Shown: positions 1 through 8,504 of the stretch, piece after piece
How positions within the stretch are numbered: position 1 is the stretch's first letter
How the letters are laid out: each line of letters opens with the position of its first letter
Assembly (NCBI GenBank): GCA_007132395.1
Contig: SLOR01000026.1
Span: forward strand, 1 to 12,361
Length of the DNA stretch: 12,361 bases
Source of the DNA: Bacteroidales bacterium
GTDB lineage: Bacteria > Bacteroidota > Bacteroidia > Bacteroidales > UBA7960
Reading direction: 5' to 3'
The notes under the pieces: model-generated
What the model saw: the letters and a program-made list of their open reading frames with translations, nothing else
What the model was told of the DNA's origin: nothing
Database searches by the model: none
Program-made: the position numbers and the translations under genes

Positions 1-2610
1 ATGAAGCGTATCCAGGGCTTTTTTACGTCTTTCAATATTGCTCAGCAAACTGTGTCGTCTGTTTTGCGCTTCTTCGCCCAATAGGTCAATAATGGAACTG
101 ATTGCCTCCTGATGATCTTCCTGAATAAGTGAGAAAAACTCTTCTCTGACCTTTTCATCCTTAACCAAACCTGCATACGCTTTCATCAGTCGGGTATCGG
201 CATTGAGCAGATTGGTTTCAATATGGATAAGATTGTAGCGCAGGAAGGGCCATTTGTGAGCAAAGGCGCGCAGTTCTTCAAAGCTTTGAGGATGTTTTTC
301 CTTAAGGGTTTTCAGGGCATACCCGGCACCGTACCAGGCTGTAAGATTAAACCTTGCCTGGTTCCAGCTGAACACCCAGGGGATGGCCCGTAAATCATTC
401 AGGGTGCGCTGCCCGGTGCGTCGTGCAGGCCTGGAACCAATACGGCTTCGCTCAAGCAAGTCAATGGGCGTGGCCTGGCTGTAAAACTCAATAAAGTCAG
501 GCTTATTGATGAGCTCCTGGTATTTTTCCCGGGCCAGTTGTGTAAGTTGCTCAAGTGCATGAAACGGATATTGAGGCACTTCCTTAACATGCAGGGTGTG
601 GGCGGTTTGCAGCGCCACACCGGATAGCAGCATTTCAAGGTTATACCCCGCATTGCATAGGTTGGCAAACTGCTGGGCAATGGTTTCGCCCTGCACCGTT
701 AGTTTTATCTGGCCGCCCACGCTGCCCTGGGGCATGCTTTCCATGAAACGATGGTACTTCCCTCCTCCCCGGCTTATAGTGCCACCTATACCGTGAAAAA
801 AGCGCAGATTGACATTGTGCTTTTTTCCCACCTCCGTAAGCATCTGCTCCACACGATAGATATTCCAGCGGCTGGCCAGGATTCCTCCGTCTTTGTTACT
901 GTCGCTGTAACCCAGCATCACCTCCTGAACCTTTTGTAAATCATGTTTTCTGTCGCGGCACATAGGGTGAGCCAGAAATTCGTCCAGCACCTTGTGCGAT
1001 TGCAAGAGGTCTTCAATAGTTTCGAACAGGGGCACCACCTGCAGGGACACATGCATCATGCCCAGTTCGCGCAGGAAAAGGAAAACCACCAGCAGGTCAC
1101 TCAATCCCCGTGTCATGCTTACAATAAGAGAACCGATGCCTTCACTGCCGTATAGTTCAATATGTTTTTTGAGCACCTTGTAACATGCCAGCACCTGGTC
1201 GGCTTCGGGGCCAACAGAGGCATCTGCCACCACGAAGGGCCGGTTGCTTTGCAGCTCGCGGGTGAGAAAGGCTACCCGCTGCTCTTCGCTCCAGCTGCTG
1301 TAATGCCAGTCGGAAAAAGAAGCTGCCTGTAGCATCTGCTCCAGCGCCTTTTCATGGAAGGTGCTGTTTTGTCGTATATCCAGTTTTACAAGGTGAAAGC
1401 CAAAACATTGCACCTGGCGCTCCAGCGGAAAGAGCAGGTCGTCTACAATTTTTTGGGCGCCAATTTCCAGCAGGCTGTTACGAAGCACTGTTAATTCTTC
1501 CTGAAGTTGAGAAGCGTTTTCGTAATAAATGCTCTTTTGTTGCCTGTTTTCGTTGAGGGTGTTTGCCAGTTTTACCTGCAAAAGGTTTACATATTGCCTC
1601 CAGGGTTCACGGGGATTTCGTTGTATGGCTTTTTCGCCCTCATGCCCCAGTGCAGTTTGCAGTTGGCCAATGGCATTGTGAAAGAATGAGGGCACCGGGT
1701 TTTGTCCGTCGGAAAAAGTTAATTTGGCCGCTAAACGGTTCATCTTCTGGCTCAGCAGTATTAATGCCGCTTTGCGATGTTCCTCCAGGGTGGTTTGGGT
1801 TATCTCTGCCGAGACAAAAGGGTGCCCGTCGCGATCGCCTCCGACCCAGCTACCGAACTGCAGAACAGGAAACTGTTCCGGTGAGCTGAGCTTCTCCGGG
1901 TTGAAACCCATGGCTTTCCAGGCATGCTTCAACCGATTATCACTTGCCACCAGCGCCTTGGGAAAAACCCTGGAGTAATAGTGCATTACATTATTTCTTT
2001 CCGACTGCAAATCGGGTTTTTCCAGGTGCACTTCGCGGGTTCGCCACCAGCGCTCCATCAAGGCTTTTATATCATCATCGATGGCCTGCCGCTCAGAGGC
2101 TGACCATATCTGGTTTTCCTTTTTCACAAACAGGAGATACAACTCCCGGTGCAGCTCCAGTACAGAAATCCGCTTGGCTTCGGTGGGATGCGCCGTAAGC
2201 ACCGGCATGACCTTTAAACGCGGCAGTACATCTGCGATTTGCTCTTCGCTCAGGCCCTTATCTTTAAGTCTTTGGAAAGTTTCGGCCCATGAGCCCCGTA
2301 TGGCAGCCATACCGCTATGATTCTCAAGCTTTCTCCTGAACTGCACCGTGGCATTTTCTTCCACCAGGTTCATCAACTGGAAGGAGATGCTTAGTGCCTG
2401 AATTAATTTTTCATTCTGATGCCCTGCTACATCGGAAAGTTCTCTCTCTCCATTGGCCAGGGGCAATAACCCAGCCACTTCTTTCTCCTGCAAATCAACA
2501 AGCACCCCTCTGAAGGCAGACAAAACAGACTGCATATCTTGGTGAATTTTCTGCAATCCTTCTTTTTCTATTTGCTGACGGGTGGGTTGTGATGGGTTTT
2601 GTGCTGTCAT
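1..2610 (-). CDS. ppc: Phosphoenolpyruvate carboxylase (3' end beyond window)
   Basis: This cytosolic enzyme carboxylates phosphoenolpyruvate with bicarbonate to oxaloacetate and phosphate, refilling the TCA cycle. The 870 visible codons are open to the window edge; family members are about 880-930 residues, so only the C-terminal tail is missing. Landmarks all fall in one frame: VLTAHPTEA with His141 (E. coli His138), WVGGDRDGHP from Trp255, LDIRQNS with Arg413 (E. coli Arg396), GYSDSNKDGG at 567-576, FHGIGGTISRGGG with His606 and Arg614 (E. coli His579 and Arg587), and AIPWVFSWNQAR ending at Arg753 (E. coli Arg713). Ile608 stands where E. coli has Arg581, which is odd for a catalytic loop. 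The ATG at 2610 begins MTAQNPSQPTRQQ; an A-rich stretch without a Shine-Dalgarno precedes it. A terminator and its own -7 element separate it from the upstream susE. Identity is near certain. Confidence 0.97.
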   Translation of the reverse strand, partial: MTAQNPSQPTRQQIEKEGLQKIHQDMQSVLSAFRGVLVDLQEKEVAGLLPLANGERELSDVAGHQNEKLIQALSISFQLMNLVEENATVQFRRKLENHSGMAAIRGSWAETFQRLKDKGLSEEQIADVLPRLKVMPVLTAHPTEAKRISVLELHRELYLLFVKKENQIWSASERQAIDDDIKALMERWWRTREVHLEKPDLQSERNNVMHYYSRVFPKALVASDNRLKHAWKAMGFNPEKLSSPEQFPVLQFGSWVGGDRDGHPFVSAEITQTTLEEHRKAALILLSQKMNRLAAKLTFSDGQNPVPSFFHNAIGQLQTALGHEGEKAIQRNPREPWRQYVNLLQVKLANTLNENRQQKSIYYENASQLQEELTVLRNSLLEIGAQKIVDDLLFPLERQVQCFGFHLVKLDIRQNSTFHEKALEQMLQAASFSDWHYSSWSEEQRVAFLTRELQSNRPFVVADASVGPEADQVLACYKVLKKHIELYGSEGIGSLIVSMTRGLSDLLVVFLFLRELGMMHVSLQVVPLFETIEDLLQSHKVLDEFLAHPMCRDRKHDLQKVQEVMLGYSDSNKDGGILASRWNIYRVEQMLTEVGKKHNVNLRFFHGIGGTISRGGGKYHRFMESMPQGSVGGQIKLTVQGETIAQQFANLCNAGYNLEMLLSGVALQTAHTLHVKEVPQYPFHALEQLTQLAREKYQELINKPDFIEFYSQATPIDLLERSRIGSRPARRTGQRTLNDLRAIPWVFSWNQARFNLTAWYGAGYALKTLKEKHPQSFEELRAFAHKWPFLRYNLIHIETNLLNADTRLMKAYAGLVKDEKVREEFFSLIQEDHQEAISSIIDLLGEEAQNRRHSLLSNIERRKKALDTLH

Positions 2611-2653
2611 TTTTCTGCTTCAAAAAAATTAGTAAATAGGTAGGATATTTTTG

Positions 2654-2661
2654 CAAAGTTA
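2654..2661 (-). promoter_or_regulatory. Candidate ppc promoter, -7 element
   Basis: On the minus strand this reads TAACTTTG, an exact match to the Bacteroidota primary-sigma -7 consensus TAnnTTTG. Transcription would begin near 2645-2647, giving a leader of about 35 nt before the ppc ATG at 2610. I see no good TTTG -33 element at the usual 19-21 bp spacing, so the call rests on the -7 match and on its position between the susE terminator and ppc. Confidence 0.5.
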
Positions 2662-2718
2662 TGAAAAAAGCAGGATAAGGTTTTGATAGTTCAAGGCAGA
2701 GCAAAGGGTGGAATCCAT

Positions 2719-2751
2719 AAAAAAAGCCCCCGTTTCGCGCGAAACGGGGGC
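2719..2751 (-). terminator. Rho-independent terminator after susE
   Basis: A perfect 26-base palindrome (2726-2751, 13 bp per arm, first six bases GCCCCC) is followed on the minus strand by seven U residues (A-run at 2719-2725). It begins 26 nt after the susE stop codon. No T-run follows on the plus strand, so it acts in the direction of the sus genes only. It ends the susC-susD-susE operon and insulates ppc. Confidence 0.93.
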
Positions 2752-2777
2752 CACCAATTAAAATTTCCAAACCATGA

Positions 2778-3818
2778 TTAATTGGCAATTATTTCATAAG
2801 TAGGATGCAATCCATAGAGATTCAGATTGATGGTATAATTTCCACCTTCTTCCAGCACGAGGTTATCGCCACCTTGCACAAGGTAATCTCCGTCACCCAG
2901 TCCGTAGTTGATAGCCCAGTCGGCATTTACTCTCCATTTAAATTCGGTACCTGCATCAAATTCGCGGGTTACGGTGAGTACTTTCTCGTCGTTGTCCCAG
3001 GTAAGGGGTTCGTCACCAGCCCAGTCGTTGAAGCTGCCAATCAAAGAGAATGTTCTCATCTGATGTGTCCAGGTCAGGTCTTCCGTATTGGCTGTAAAGT
3101 ACCATGTTCCATTTTCTGGCACGCTCAGGTCACCGCCGGCAGGATCAAGGATTCCCTCACCACCGGTACCGTAGTGAATACCACTGGCCCAGGTAGGCTC
3201 GGTAATAAATTTAAACATCCCGCTACCTGATTCCATATGAATATAACCAGTGTAAATTCCATTATCTTCGGGAGAATACAGATTAGGAGCTGTTTCCGGG
3301 CTCCATCCCTGGTAGTCGCCAGGCACCCACAACATTGCTGCCTCGGGTTCTCCCGCGGCTTCAAACAGGGTAACAGATACAGCTGATGGCTGTGACTGCA
3401 GTAAAGTACCATTGCCCATATCATTTACAAAGGCCAGCACCTGCATGTGGAAATCCAGTTCTTCATCAACTTGATAACCGGCGTTCACCAGGCGATTGTT
3501 GAGGCTGCCCACGGTAGTGGAATAGCTTTTCTGACTGGTGGTGGCAAGCACGATAAAGGCTGTGCTGTCAGCATGCTTAATTTGCAGGCGGTAGGATACA
3601 ACCAGTTGCAGGTCGTTGAGGCCATAGTCGGCATCGGACCATTCAATGGTAAGAGGCTCATCTTTCTCGTCTTCAGTAAATACCAAAGCGCCGGGATTTA
3701 CCAGAGAAGGAGCCACGGCATTCTCTACATCAAGAATTACCTTATCTTCTTCTTTTTCGCATGCAGTCCATAAAGCAAAAACTGCCAGAAGTGCGAATAT
3801 ATATGATAGTTTCTTCAT
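2778..3818 (-). CDS. susE: SusE-like outer-membrane starch-binding lipoprotein
   Basis: Predicted surface lipoprotein that binds glycan and assists the SusCD importer. The signal peptide ends in a lipobox (LWTAC, lipidated Cys20). The following residues, EKEED, resemble the acidic export signal that sends Bacteroidota lipoproteins to the cell surface. Residues 25-155 fit the SusE N-terminal immunoglobulin-like domain. Two beta-sandwich modules resembling the starch-binding domains of SusE/SusF follow: about 160-250 (opening MLWVPGDYQGW) and 255-345 (SLIGSFNDWAGD, then FKWRVNADWAINYG). Both are rich in Trp and Tyr. At 346 residues it is close to B. thetaiotaomicron SusE (387) and shorter than SusF. 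It is the last gene of its operon, 94 bp after susD with a hairpin in the gap, and is followed by a strong terminator. Family assignment is firm; starch as ligand is inferred from the neighbouring SusD. Confidence 0.88.
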   Translation of the reverse strand: MKKLSYIFALLAVFALWTACEKEEDKVILDVENAVAPSLVNPGALVFTEDEKDEPLTIEWSDADYGLNDLQLVVSYRLQIKHADSTAFIVLATTSQKSYSTTVGSLNNRLVNAGYQVDEELDFHMQVLAFVNDMGNGTLLQSQPSAVSVTLFEAAGEPEAAMLWVPGDYQGWSPETAPNLYSPEDNGIYTGYIHMESGSGMFKFITEPTWASGIHYGTGGEGILDPAGGDLSVPENGTWYFTANTEDLTWTHQMRTFSLIGSFNDWAGDEPLTWDNDEKVLTVTREFDAGTEFKWRVNADWAINYGLGDGDYLVQGGDNLVLEEGGNYTINLNLYGLHPTYEIIAN

Positions 3819-3847
3819 TTTTTAAATAATTATTTTCGTTATAAAAG

Positions 3848-3900
3848 GGAAACAGGGGCACTGTGGGGGGCAACTAAGCTGCAAGCCGCCCCTGTCTTCC
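3848..3900 (-). promoter_or_regulatory. Stem-loop in the susD-susE gap
   Basis: On the minus-strand RNA the arm at 3888-3900 (GGAAGACAGGGGC) pairs with 3848-3859 (GCCCCTGTTTCC), giving 12 bp with one bulged G. Inside, GCAGC and GUUGC can form a small second stem, and a run of six C offers an alternative partner for the GGGGC arm. The hairpin starts 12 nt after the susD stop and is followed by only four U residues. It could be a leaky terminator or an mRNA-processing or stability element that lowers susE relative to susCD. The structure is visible; the role is inferred. Confidence 0.55.
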
Positions 3901-3912
3901 ATATATTTTTGA

Positions 3913-5502
3913 TTAATAATCTGCGTTCTGCTCCAGGTTAGGATTGGCTGAAGTATCAGAAAACGGCAGTGGGAAAAGGTTATAGCGCATGGCAGAGGGA
4001 GCTCCGTCAGCGGAATTCCCTTTCCAGGGCCAGTTGTAGGTATCACCTGCAAAGCGGCCGAAGCGGATAAGGTCGGTTCTTCTGTGTCCTTCCCAGTAAA
4101 GCTCACGGGCGCGTTCGTCAAGGATAAACTCAGCGGTCATCTGCCCGTCGGTAATATTACCGGAGGTGTTGCCAAAAGCTCTTTCACGCAGGTCGTTGAT
4201 ATATCCCAGTGCAGTGGTTCTATCACCACCACCATTTCTTACCACGGCTTCAGCATACATCAGGTAAGCATCTGCCAGGCGGAAAAGGGGAAAGTCGGTA
4301 TCCACATGATCAGGTCGTGAACCGGGCGTACCGTCACTTCTCATATTGGTAAACTTCACTACGGCGTATCCATGGTTAAAGTTCCCCAGGTCCACGATAT
4401 CCAGGGTTTGTCCATCAGAAAAGAACAAAGCCCTTCTATCATTGCCATCAAAAAGATTCACCAGGTTTTCGGTGGTGCGAAGTCCGCCCCATCCGCCATC
4501 AATACCATAATCATCAGGGTTCATGTCGCCACCCACGGCAGCGTGAATGATAAAGTTAGTTCCACCGAAAGTCTGCGTGTGTGTACCCTCATAACGGATG
4601 GCAAAGATTACTTCATTGAAGTTATCCTGCTCCAGGGGATTGTTATCGGCAGTGAACAGATGGGCATAGTTGTCCTGAAGGTCGTAACCGGCATTAATGA
4701 TGAGTGATGTATATTCAATCACCTTATCATACATGGGCTGGTTGGTATACACTTCAGCATTCAGGTAAAGCTTTGCAAGGAGCATCCAGGCGGCGCCACG
4801 GTCGGCCCTGCCATATTCATTGGCGCGGGGAGCAACCATTTCGTCGGCGATGTCAATCAATTCGCTTTCAATGTAGCTAAACAGGTCGGCGCGCATGATT
4901 TGCTCGGGGAAGAAAGATCCCACGGGGTCTGCTTCAGTAACAAAAGGCACGTTGGCAAATAAATCCAGTGCATGCCAGTAGCTCATGGCCCTGAGAAAAC
5001 GTGCTTCGGCCCTGTAGGTTCTGATATTCTCGCGCAGGTTCCCGGTTACGCCGCGGGCATCGAGCCTGTCATCGGCAGTTTCGCGAATGAACTCGTTGGC
5101 CAGGGAAATCTGGTAGAAAATCCGGTAATACATGGCAGCGACAAACACATCACTGGCCGACCAACTGTGATACACGAAATCTTTGATGGTCTGGTCGTCC
5201 CAGCCAATTACAGCCTCGTCGGTGGTAAGCACCTGATGGTACCAGAAACCACGCAAATACTGACCGAAACCTTCATCAATACCACTGATATCAGGCATAC
5301 CGGCAGGACCCTGCTGGCCAGAGATGGCCAGACCGGCGTAAAGTTTTCCAAGAAATTGTTTGTAGGCCTCCGGATCGTCAAAAACATCGGCAGCCGTTAT
5401 TTCATTGCCATCAAGAGGTCTGGTATCCAGATCCTTGAGGCAGGAGGTAGCTACAAATGCTAAACCTGCTATAACTATTGCTATATATTTTATTTTTTTC
5501 AT
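3913..5502 (-). CDS. susD: SusD-type starch-binding lipoprotein
   Basis: Surface lipoprotein that caps the SusC channel and binds starch or maltodextrin. The signal peptide ends in ATSC, giving lipidated Cys21. The 529 residues match the SusD/RagB fold: TPR-like helices around 120-260, FPLFRLADAYLMYAE at 404-418, and the C-terminal ARELYWEGHRRTDLIRFG block near 466-482. Against my recollection of B. thetaiotaomicron SusD, the segment GIDEG...LRGF...TTDEAVIGW aligns its Asp73, Arg81 and Trp98 with Asp76, Arg84 and Trp101, and Trp320 with Trp338. Tyr296 becomes Phe312, Asn101 becomes Gln104, and Trp96 becomes Ile99. This makes it a starch-type SusD rather than a generic paralogue. It starts 14 bp after the susC stop, so the two are translated from one message. 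The upstream sequence GACAGAT matches the leader of the other susD. Confidence 0.93.
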   Translation of the reverse strand: MKKIKYIAIVIAGLAFVATSCLKDLDTRPLDGNEITAADVFDDPEAYKQFLGKLYAGLAISGQQGPAGMPDISGIDEGFGQYLRGFWYHQVLTTDEAVIGWDDQTIKDFVYHSWSASDVFVAAMYYRIFYQISLANEFIRETADDRLDARGVTGNLRENIRTYRAEARFLRAMSYWHALDLFANVPFVTEADPVGSFFPEQIMRADLFSYIESELIDIADEMVAPRANEYGRADRGAAWMLLAKLYLNAEVYTNQPMYDKVIEYTSLIINAGYDLQDNYAHLFTADNNPLEQDNFNEVIFAIRYEGTHTQTFGGTNFIIHAAVGGDMNPDDYGIDGGWGGLRTTENLVNLFDGNDRRALFFSDGQTLDIVDLGNFNHGYAVVKFTNMRSDGTPGSRPDHVDTDFPLFRLADAYLMYAEAVVRNGGGDRTTALGYINDLRERAFGNTSGNITDGQMTAEFILDERARELYWEGHRRTDLIRFGRFAGDTYNWPWKGNSADGAPSAMRYNLFPLPFSDTSANPNLEQNADY

Positions 5503-5516
5503 ATCTGTCTAATATT

Positions 5517-8504
5517 TTAAAATTGAAGATTTAGGCTCAGTACAAAATTGCGCGGACGGGGGTAGATGTTGTTATCAATACCACCTGCAACTTCGGGGTC
5601 AAGGCCTTCATATCCTGTAATCACAAATGCATTCTGCACGGTGGCAGTCATGGTAAGGTTACCTACAGTGGGCACAAGGTCTCTGAAATTGTAGCTGAGT
5701 GAAATATTGTCCATTTTAAAGAAAGATGCATCCTGGATGTAGTAGTCAGACAAATACTGAGCATTGTTAAAGCCTACAGTGAGGGCATCGGGTGTAATAT
5801 TGGACAGATAAGGACCTTCGGCACGGTACAAACGGCTAAGTTCTCCGTTCATGGAGCTGATGTTGTTGTACACGTAATTTCTCAGGTTGGCACGTCCGGC
5901 GAAAGAGAAACTCCAGTTTCTGTAAGACATATCGGAAGTAATACCCAGGTAATAGGTAGAAGCAGGCTTGTTGAAATGATAACGGTCGTCGTCGGTAATT
6001 TGTCCGTCGCCGTTTCTGTCAACATATACACCTTCAATGGGATTGCCATCGGTATCATATACCTGCTGGAACACGAAGAATGAGTTGGGTGCAAAACCTA
6101 CAGAGTGAATCTGAACGGTATTACCCACACCACCGTCGATACCACCGGTGAGTACACCCAGATAGTCAGGATCTTCGGCGGCTACCAGGCGGGTAATTTC
6201 TGTTTCGTTATAGGTAGCGTTAAATCCGAGCAGCCAGTTGAAATCTCTTGATACCACAGGACGGGTAAAAATAGAGAATTCCACACCTCTGTTCTCCATA
6301 TCACCAATATTGGTGGTAATGAAGTTGGTAAGGTTGGTACCTGCAGGCACAGGAATAAAGTTGAGCAGGTCGCGGGTTTCACGGAAATAGAAATCAAGGC
6401 TACCATAGTACCTGTCGTTGGCAATACCGTAATCCAGACCAATATTATAGGTAGTGGTTTCTTCCCATTTCAGGTTAACATCGTAACCGGTGGGGCGAAG
6501 TGTGCGAATCATTTCGTTACCAAAGAAGTAATATGCCCCTTCACGGCCTCTGTCGTAGCGGGCCAGGTAGGGGTAGTTACCACCAATATCCTGCTGGCCG
6601 GTAATACCATATCCTAAACGAAGCTTAAACTCGGAAAGGAAATCGGCATTGCTCATGAAAGCTTCTTCGTTGATTTTCCATGCAAAAGCAGCAGATGGGA
6701 AAAGGCCCCAGCGATTGTCTTCGTGGAAACGTGAAGAACCGTCGTTACGCATAGTAAAGGTAAACAGGTAACGGTCCATCAACTGGTAATTCAAACGACC
6801 GAAGAAAGAAATCAGGTAGTTTTCGTTTTCGTAGGCAAAATCTTCGTTTACCCTGAAAGGAGCTCCGCCAATATTATTCTCCAGGTTGGTCATGTAGTTG
6901 AAACCCTTGTTCCAGAAATGTTGCCAGGAGTATCCACCCATTACGTCAAAACGACTTTGTAATGAGGGAAGTTCTTTTACGTAGTTGAGGTAAAAGTCAA
7001 GCAGGTTGTTTCTTTTCTCCTGTCCGTACTGTTGGTCCAAACCTCCGTTAACATATTCCCATGCAGCATAATCGGGCACGAACACACTACCTTCACTCTC
7101 GGAATAGTCGTAGGCAAGGTTCATGTGGGCCGTCACTTCAGGAAGGAAATGCAGATTGTATTCCACTTTGGCATTACCGATAAAACGGTTTACGGTAGAG
7201 GCGTCGTCTCTGAGGTCGAGCAAGGCCACGGGGTTATCGGTAGCTACAGGTCTTGGTCCGGCAGTACCTGCCCATGTAAAGTAGCCGCCATAAGGGCTGT
7301 CGGGGTCTTTAACCGGCTGAGTGGGGTCAAACTGAACAGCAGCACCAATGGCACCGGTGTTGGCAAACTGGTTTTCGGCCCTGACGGCTCTTGCGCTCAC
7401 ATTAAGTTTCAGGTGATCGTCAAGGAAACTGGGGTTAATATTCAAAGCCGTAGAAATACGTGTTGCGTTATCCCTGTCAAGGATACCATCATGTGAGGCA
7501 TACCCCAGAGAAAACCGGTAGGGCATTTCCTGAATGGCTCCTGAAGCGGAGAAGTTATGGTCGTGACCTACAGCATTACGAAAAATTTCATCCTGCCAGT
7601 TGGTGTTGGCCTGCCCTATCATATCTACACGATTGGGGTGACGCTCGGCAATAAGATCGCGAAACTGATCGGAGCCCAGCACATCCTGGGTTTTTGCCAG
7701 GGTTGACAAAGAGAAAGTACCGGTGTAGTTAAACAAGGCCGGAAGCCCGGTAACACCATAATCTCTTTTATCGCCACGCTTGGTGGTAATAATAATAACC
7801 CCGTTGGAAGCTCTTGAACCATAAATAGCAGTTGCAGAAGCATCCTTAAGCACAGTAAAGCTTTCAATGTCGTTGGGATTTACCAGGCTCAAAGGGTCGC
7901 GCATACCGGAGATACCTTCGCCATCAACAGGAACCCCGTCGATAACGATGAGAGGGTTATTGCTGGCAGAAAGCGAAGAACCACCCCGGATACGGATTTG
8001 CGCACCGGCACCGGGAGCACCGCCTGAAGAGGTGATTTGCAATCCGGGGATTTTACCGGCAAGCAGTTCGGTGGGCGAGGTAATGTTACCGCGGTTAAAG
8101 TCGCGTGAATCAACTACCGATACTGAGCCGGTAGCATCCTCTCTTCTCTGGATACCATACCCGATAACGATAAACTCCTCCAGCATGGTAATGTCGGGGT
8201 AGAGTTCAAAATTAACAGTGATGTTTTCACCGGAAGCAAGTTCTACCTCTCTAACCGCCTGGTCGTAGCCAAGAAAGCTGGCAACCAGGGTAAGGGATCC
8301 GGGCTGAGCACTAAACTCAAACCTTCCGTCCATATTGGTAACTGCACCGGTAGTGGTGCCCTGAACCATCACACTGGCTCCGGGTAAAGATTCTCCTGTA
8401 GCCCTATCGACTACAGTACCGTTGATGCGACCGGTTTGCCCGTAGGCTGTCACGCTAAAGGCCGCAAACAGTAAAATAAATAATCTGGCAATTTTCTTTA
8501 CCAT
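5517..8504 (-). CDS. susC: SusC/RagA TonB-dependent oligosaccharide importer
   Basis: Outer-membrane TonB-dependent channel that imports oligosaccharides, probably maltodextrins, together with the SusD encoded next. The 995 residues are full length for the family. In order: a signal peptide of about 22 residues (cleavage near AYG-Q); a carboxypeptidase-regulatory-like beta domain at about 25-105; a TonB-box-like segment, LEEFIVIGYG, at 108-117; and a plug domain at about 118-240 with NPLIVIDGVPVDG and the family signature LKDASATAIYGSRASNGVIIIT. A long beta barrel follows, ending in aromatic Phe995. An EF-hand-like loop, DRNGDGQITDDD, lies at 829-840. The ATG at 8504 is preceded by AACAGAA, not a Shine-Dalgarno. 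Regulation is suggested by the repeat array, the candidate promoter and the long structured leader upstream. The starch assignment rests on the SusD and SusE partners. Confidence 0.95.
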   Translation of the reverse strand: MVKKIARLFILLFAAFSVTAYGQTGRINGTVVDRATGESLPGASVMVQGTTTGAVTNMDGRFEFSAQPGSLTLVASFLGYDQAVREVELASGENITVNFELYPDITMLEEFIVIGYGIQRREDATGSVSVVDSRDFNRGNITSPTELLAGKIPGLQITSSGGAPGAGAQIRIRGGSSLSASNNPLIVIDGVPVDGEGISGMRDPLSLVNPNDIESFTVLKDASATAIYGSRASNGVIIITTKRGDKRDYGVTGLPALFNYTGTFSLSTLAKTQDVLGSDQFRDLIAERHPNRVDMIGQANTNWQDEIFRNAVGHDHNFSASGAIQEMPYRFSLGYASHDGILDRDNATRISTALNINPSFLDDHLKLNVSARAVRAENQFANTGAIGAAVQFDPTQPVKDPDSPYGGYFTWAGTAGPRPVATDNPVALLDLRDDASTVNRFIGNAKVEYNLHFLPEVTAHMNLAYDYSESEGSVFVPDYAAWEYVNGGLDQQYGQEKRNNLLDFYLNYVKELPSLQSRFDVMGGYSWQHFWNKGFNYMTNLENNIGGAPFRVNEDFAYENENYLISFFGRLNYQLMDRYLFTFTMRNDGSSRFHEDNRWGLFPSAAFAWKINEEAFMSNADFLSEFKLRLGYGITGQQDIGGNYPYLARYDRGREGAYYFFGNEMIRTLRPTGYDVNLKWEETTTYNIGLDYGIANDRYYGSLDFYFRETRDLLNFIPVPAGTNLTNFITTNIGDMENRGVEFSIFTRPVVSRDFNWLLGFNATYNETEITRLVAAEDPDYLGVLTGGIDGGVGNTVQIHSVGFAPNSFFVFQQVYDTDGNPIEGVYVDRNGDGQITDDDRYHFNKPASTYYLGITSDMSYRNWSFSFAGRANLRNYVYNNISSMNGELSRLYRAEGPYLSNITPDALTVGFNNAQYLSDYYIQDASFFKMDNISLSYNFRDLVPTVGNLTMTATVQNAFVITGYEGLDPEVAGGIDNNIYPRPRNFVLSLNLQF

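Noticed and set aside
399..1978. Several short frames of 60-108 codons on both strands
   Set aside because: All lie inside ppc, whose reading frame is continuous and carries the conserved PEP carboxylase motifs.
2646..2653. TATTTTTG on the plus strand, a match to TAnnTTTG pointing away from ppc
   Set aside because: No gene follows on the plus strand, no -33 element is seen, and the match lies in AT-rich DNA next to the better minus-strand candidate.
2495..2788. 97-codon minus-strand frame between ppc and susE
   Set aside because: It overlaps the 5' part of ppc in another frame, runs through the terminator hairpin and covers the ppc promoter; not a plausible protein.
3904..3911. TATTTTTG on the plus strand, a possible promoter for an antisense RNA into susD
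   Set aside because: Antisense RNAs are known in some Bacteroides glycan loci, but there is only a low-complexity -7 match and no terminator or structure to support one here.
4972..5463. 163-codon plus-strand frame opposite susD
   Set aside because: Antisense shadow of a well-supported SusD coding region; no family features.
7032..7496. 154-codon plus-strand frame opposite susC
   Set aside because: Antisense shadow inside the SusC barrel region; no family features.
8462..8469. CCGCAAAC inside the susC signal-peptide codons, resembling a half-unit of the repeat array
   Set aside because: A single 8-base match in coding sequence with no symmetric partner is expected by chance.
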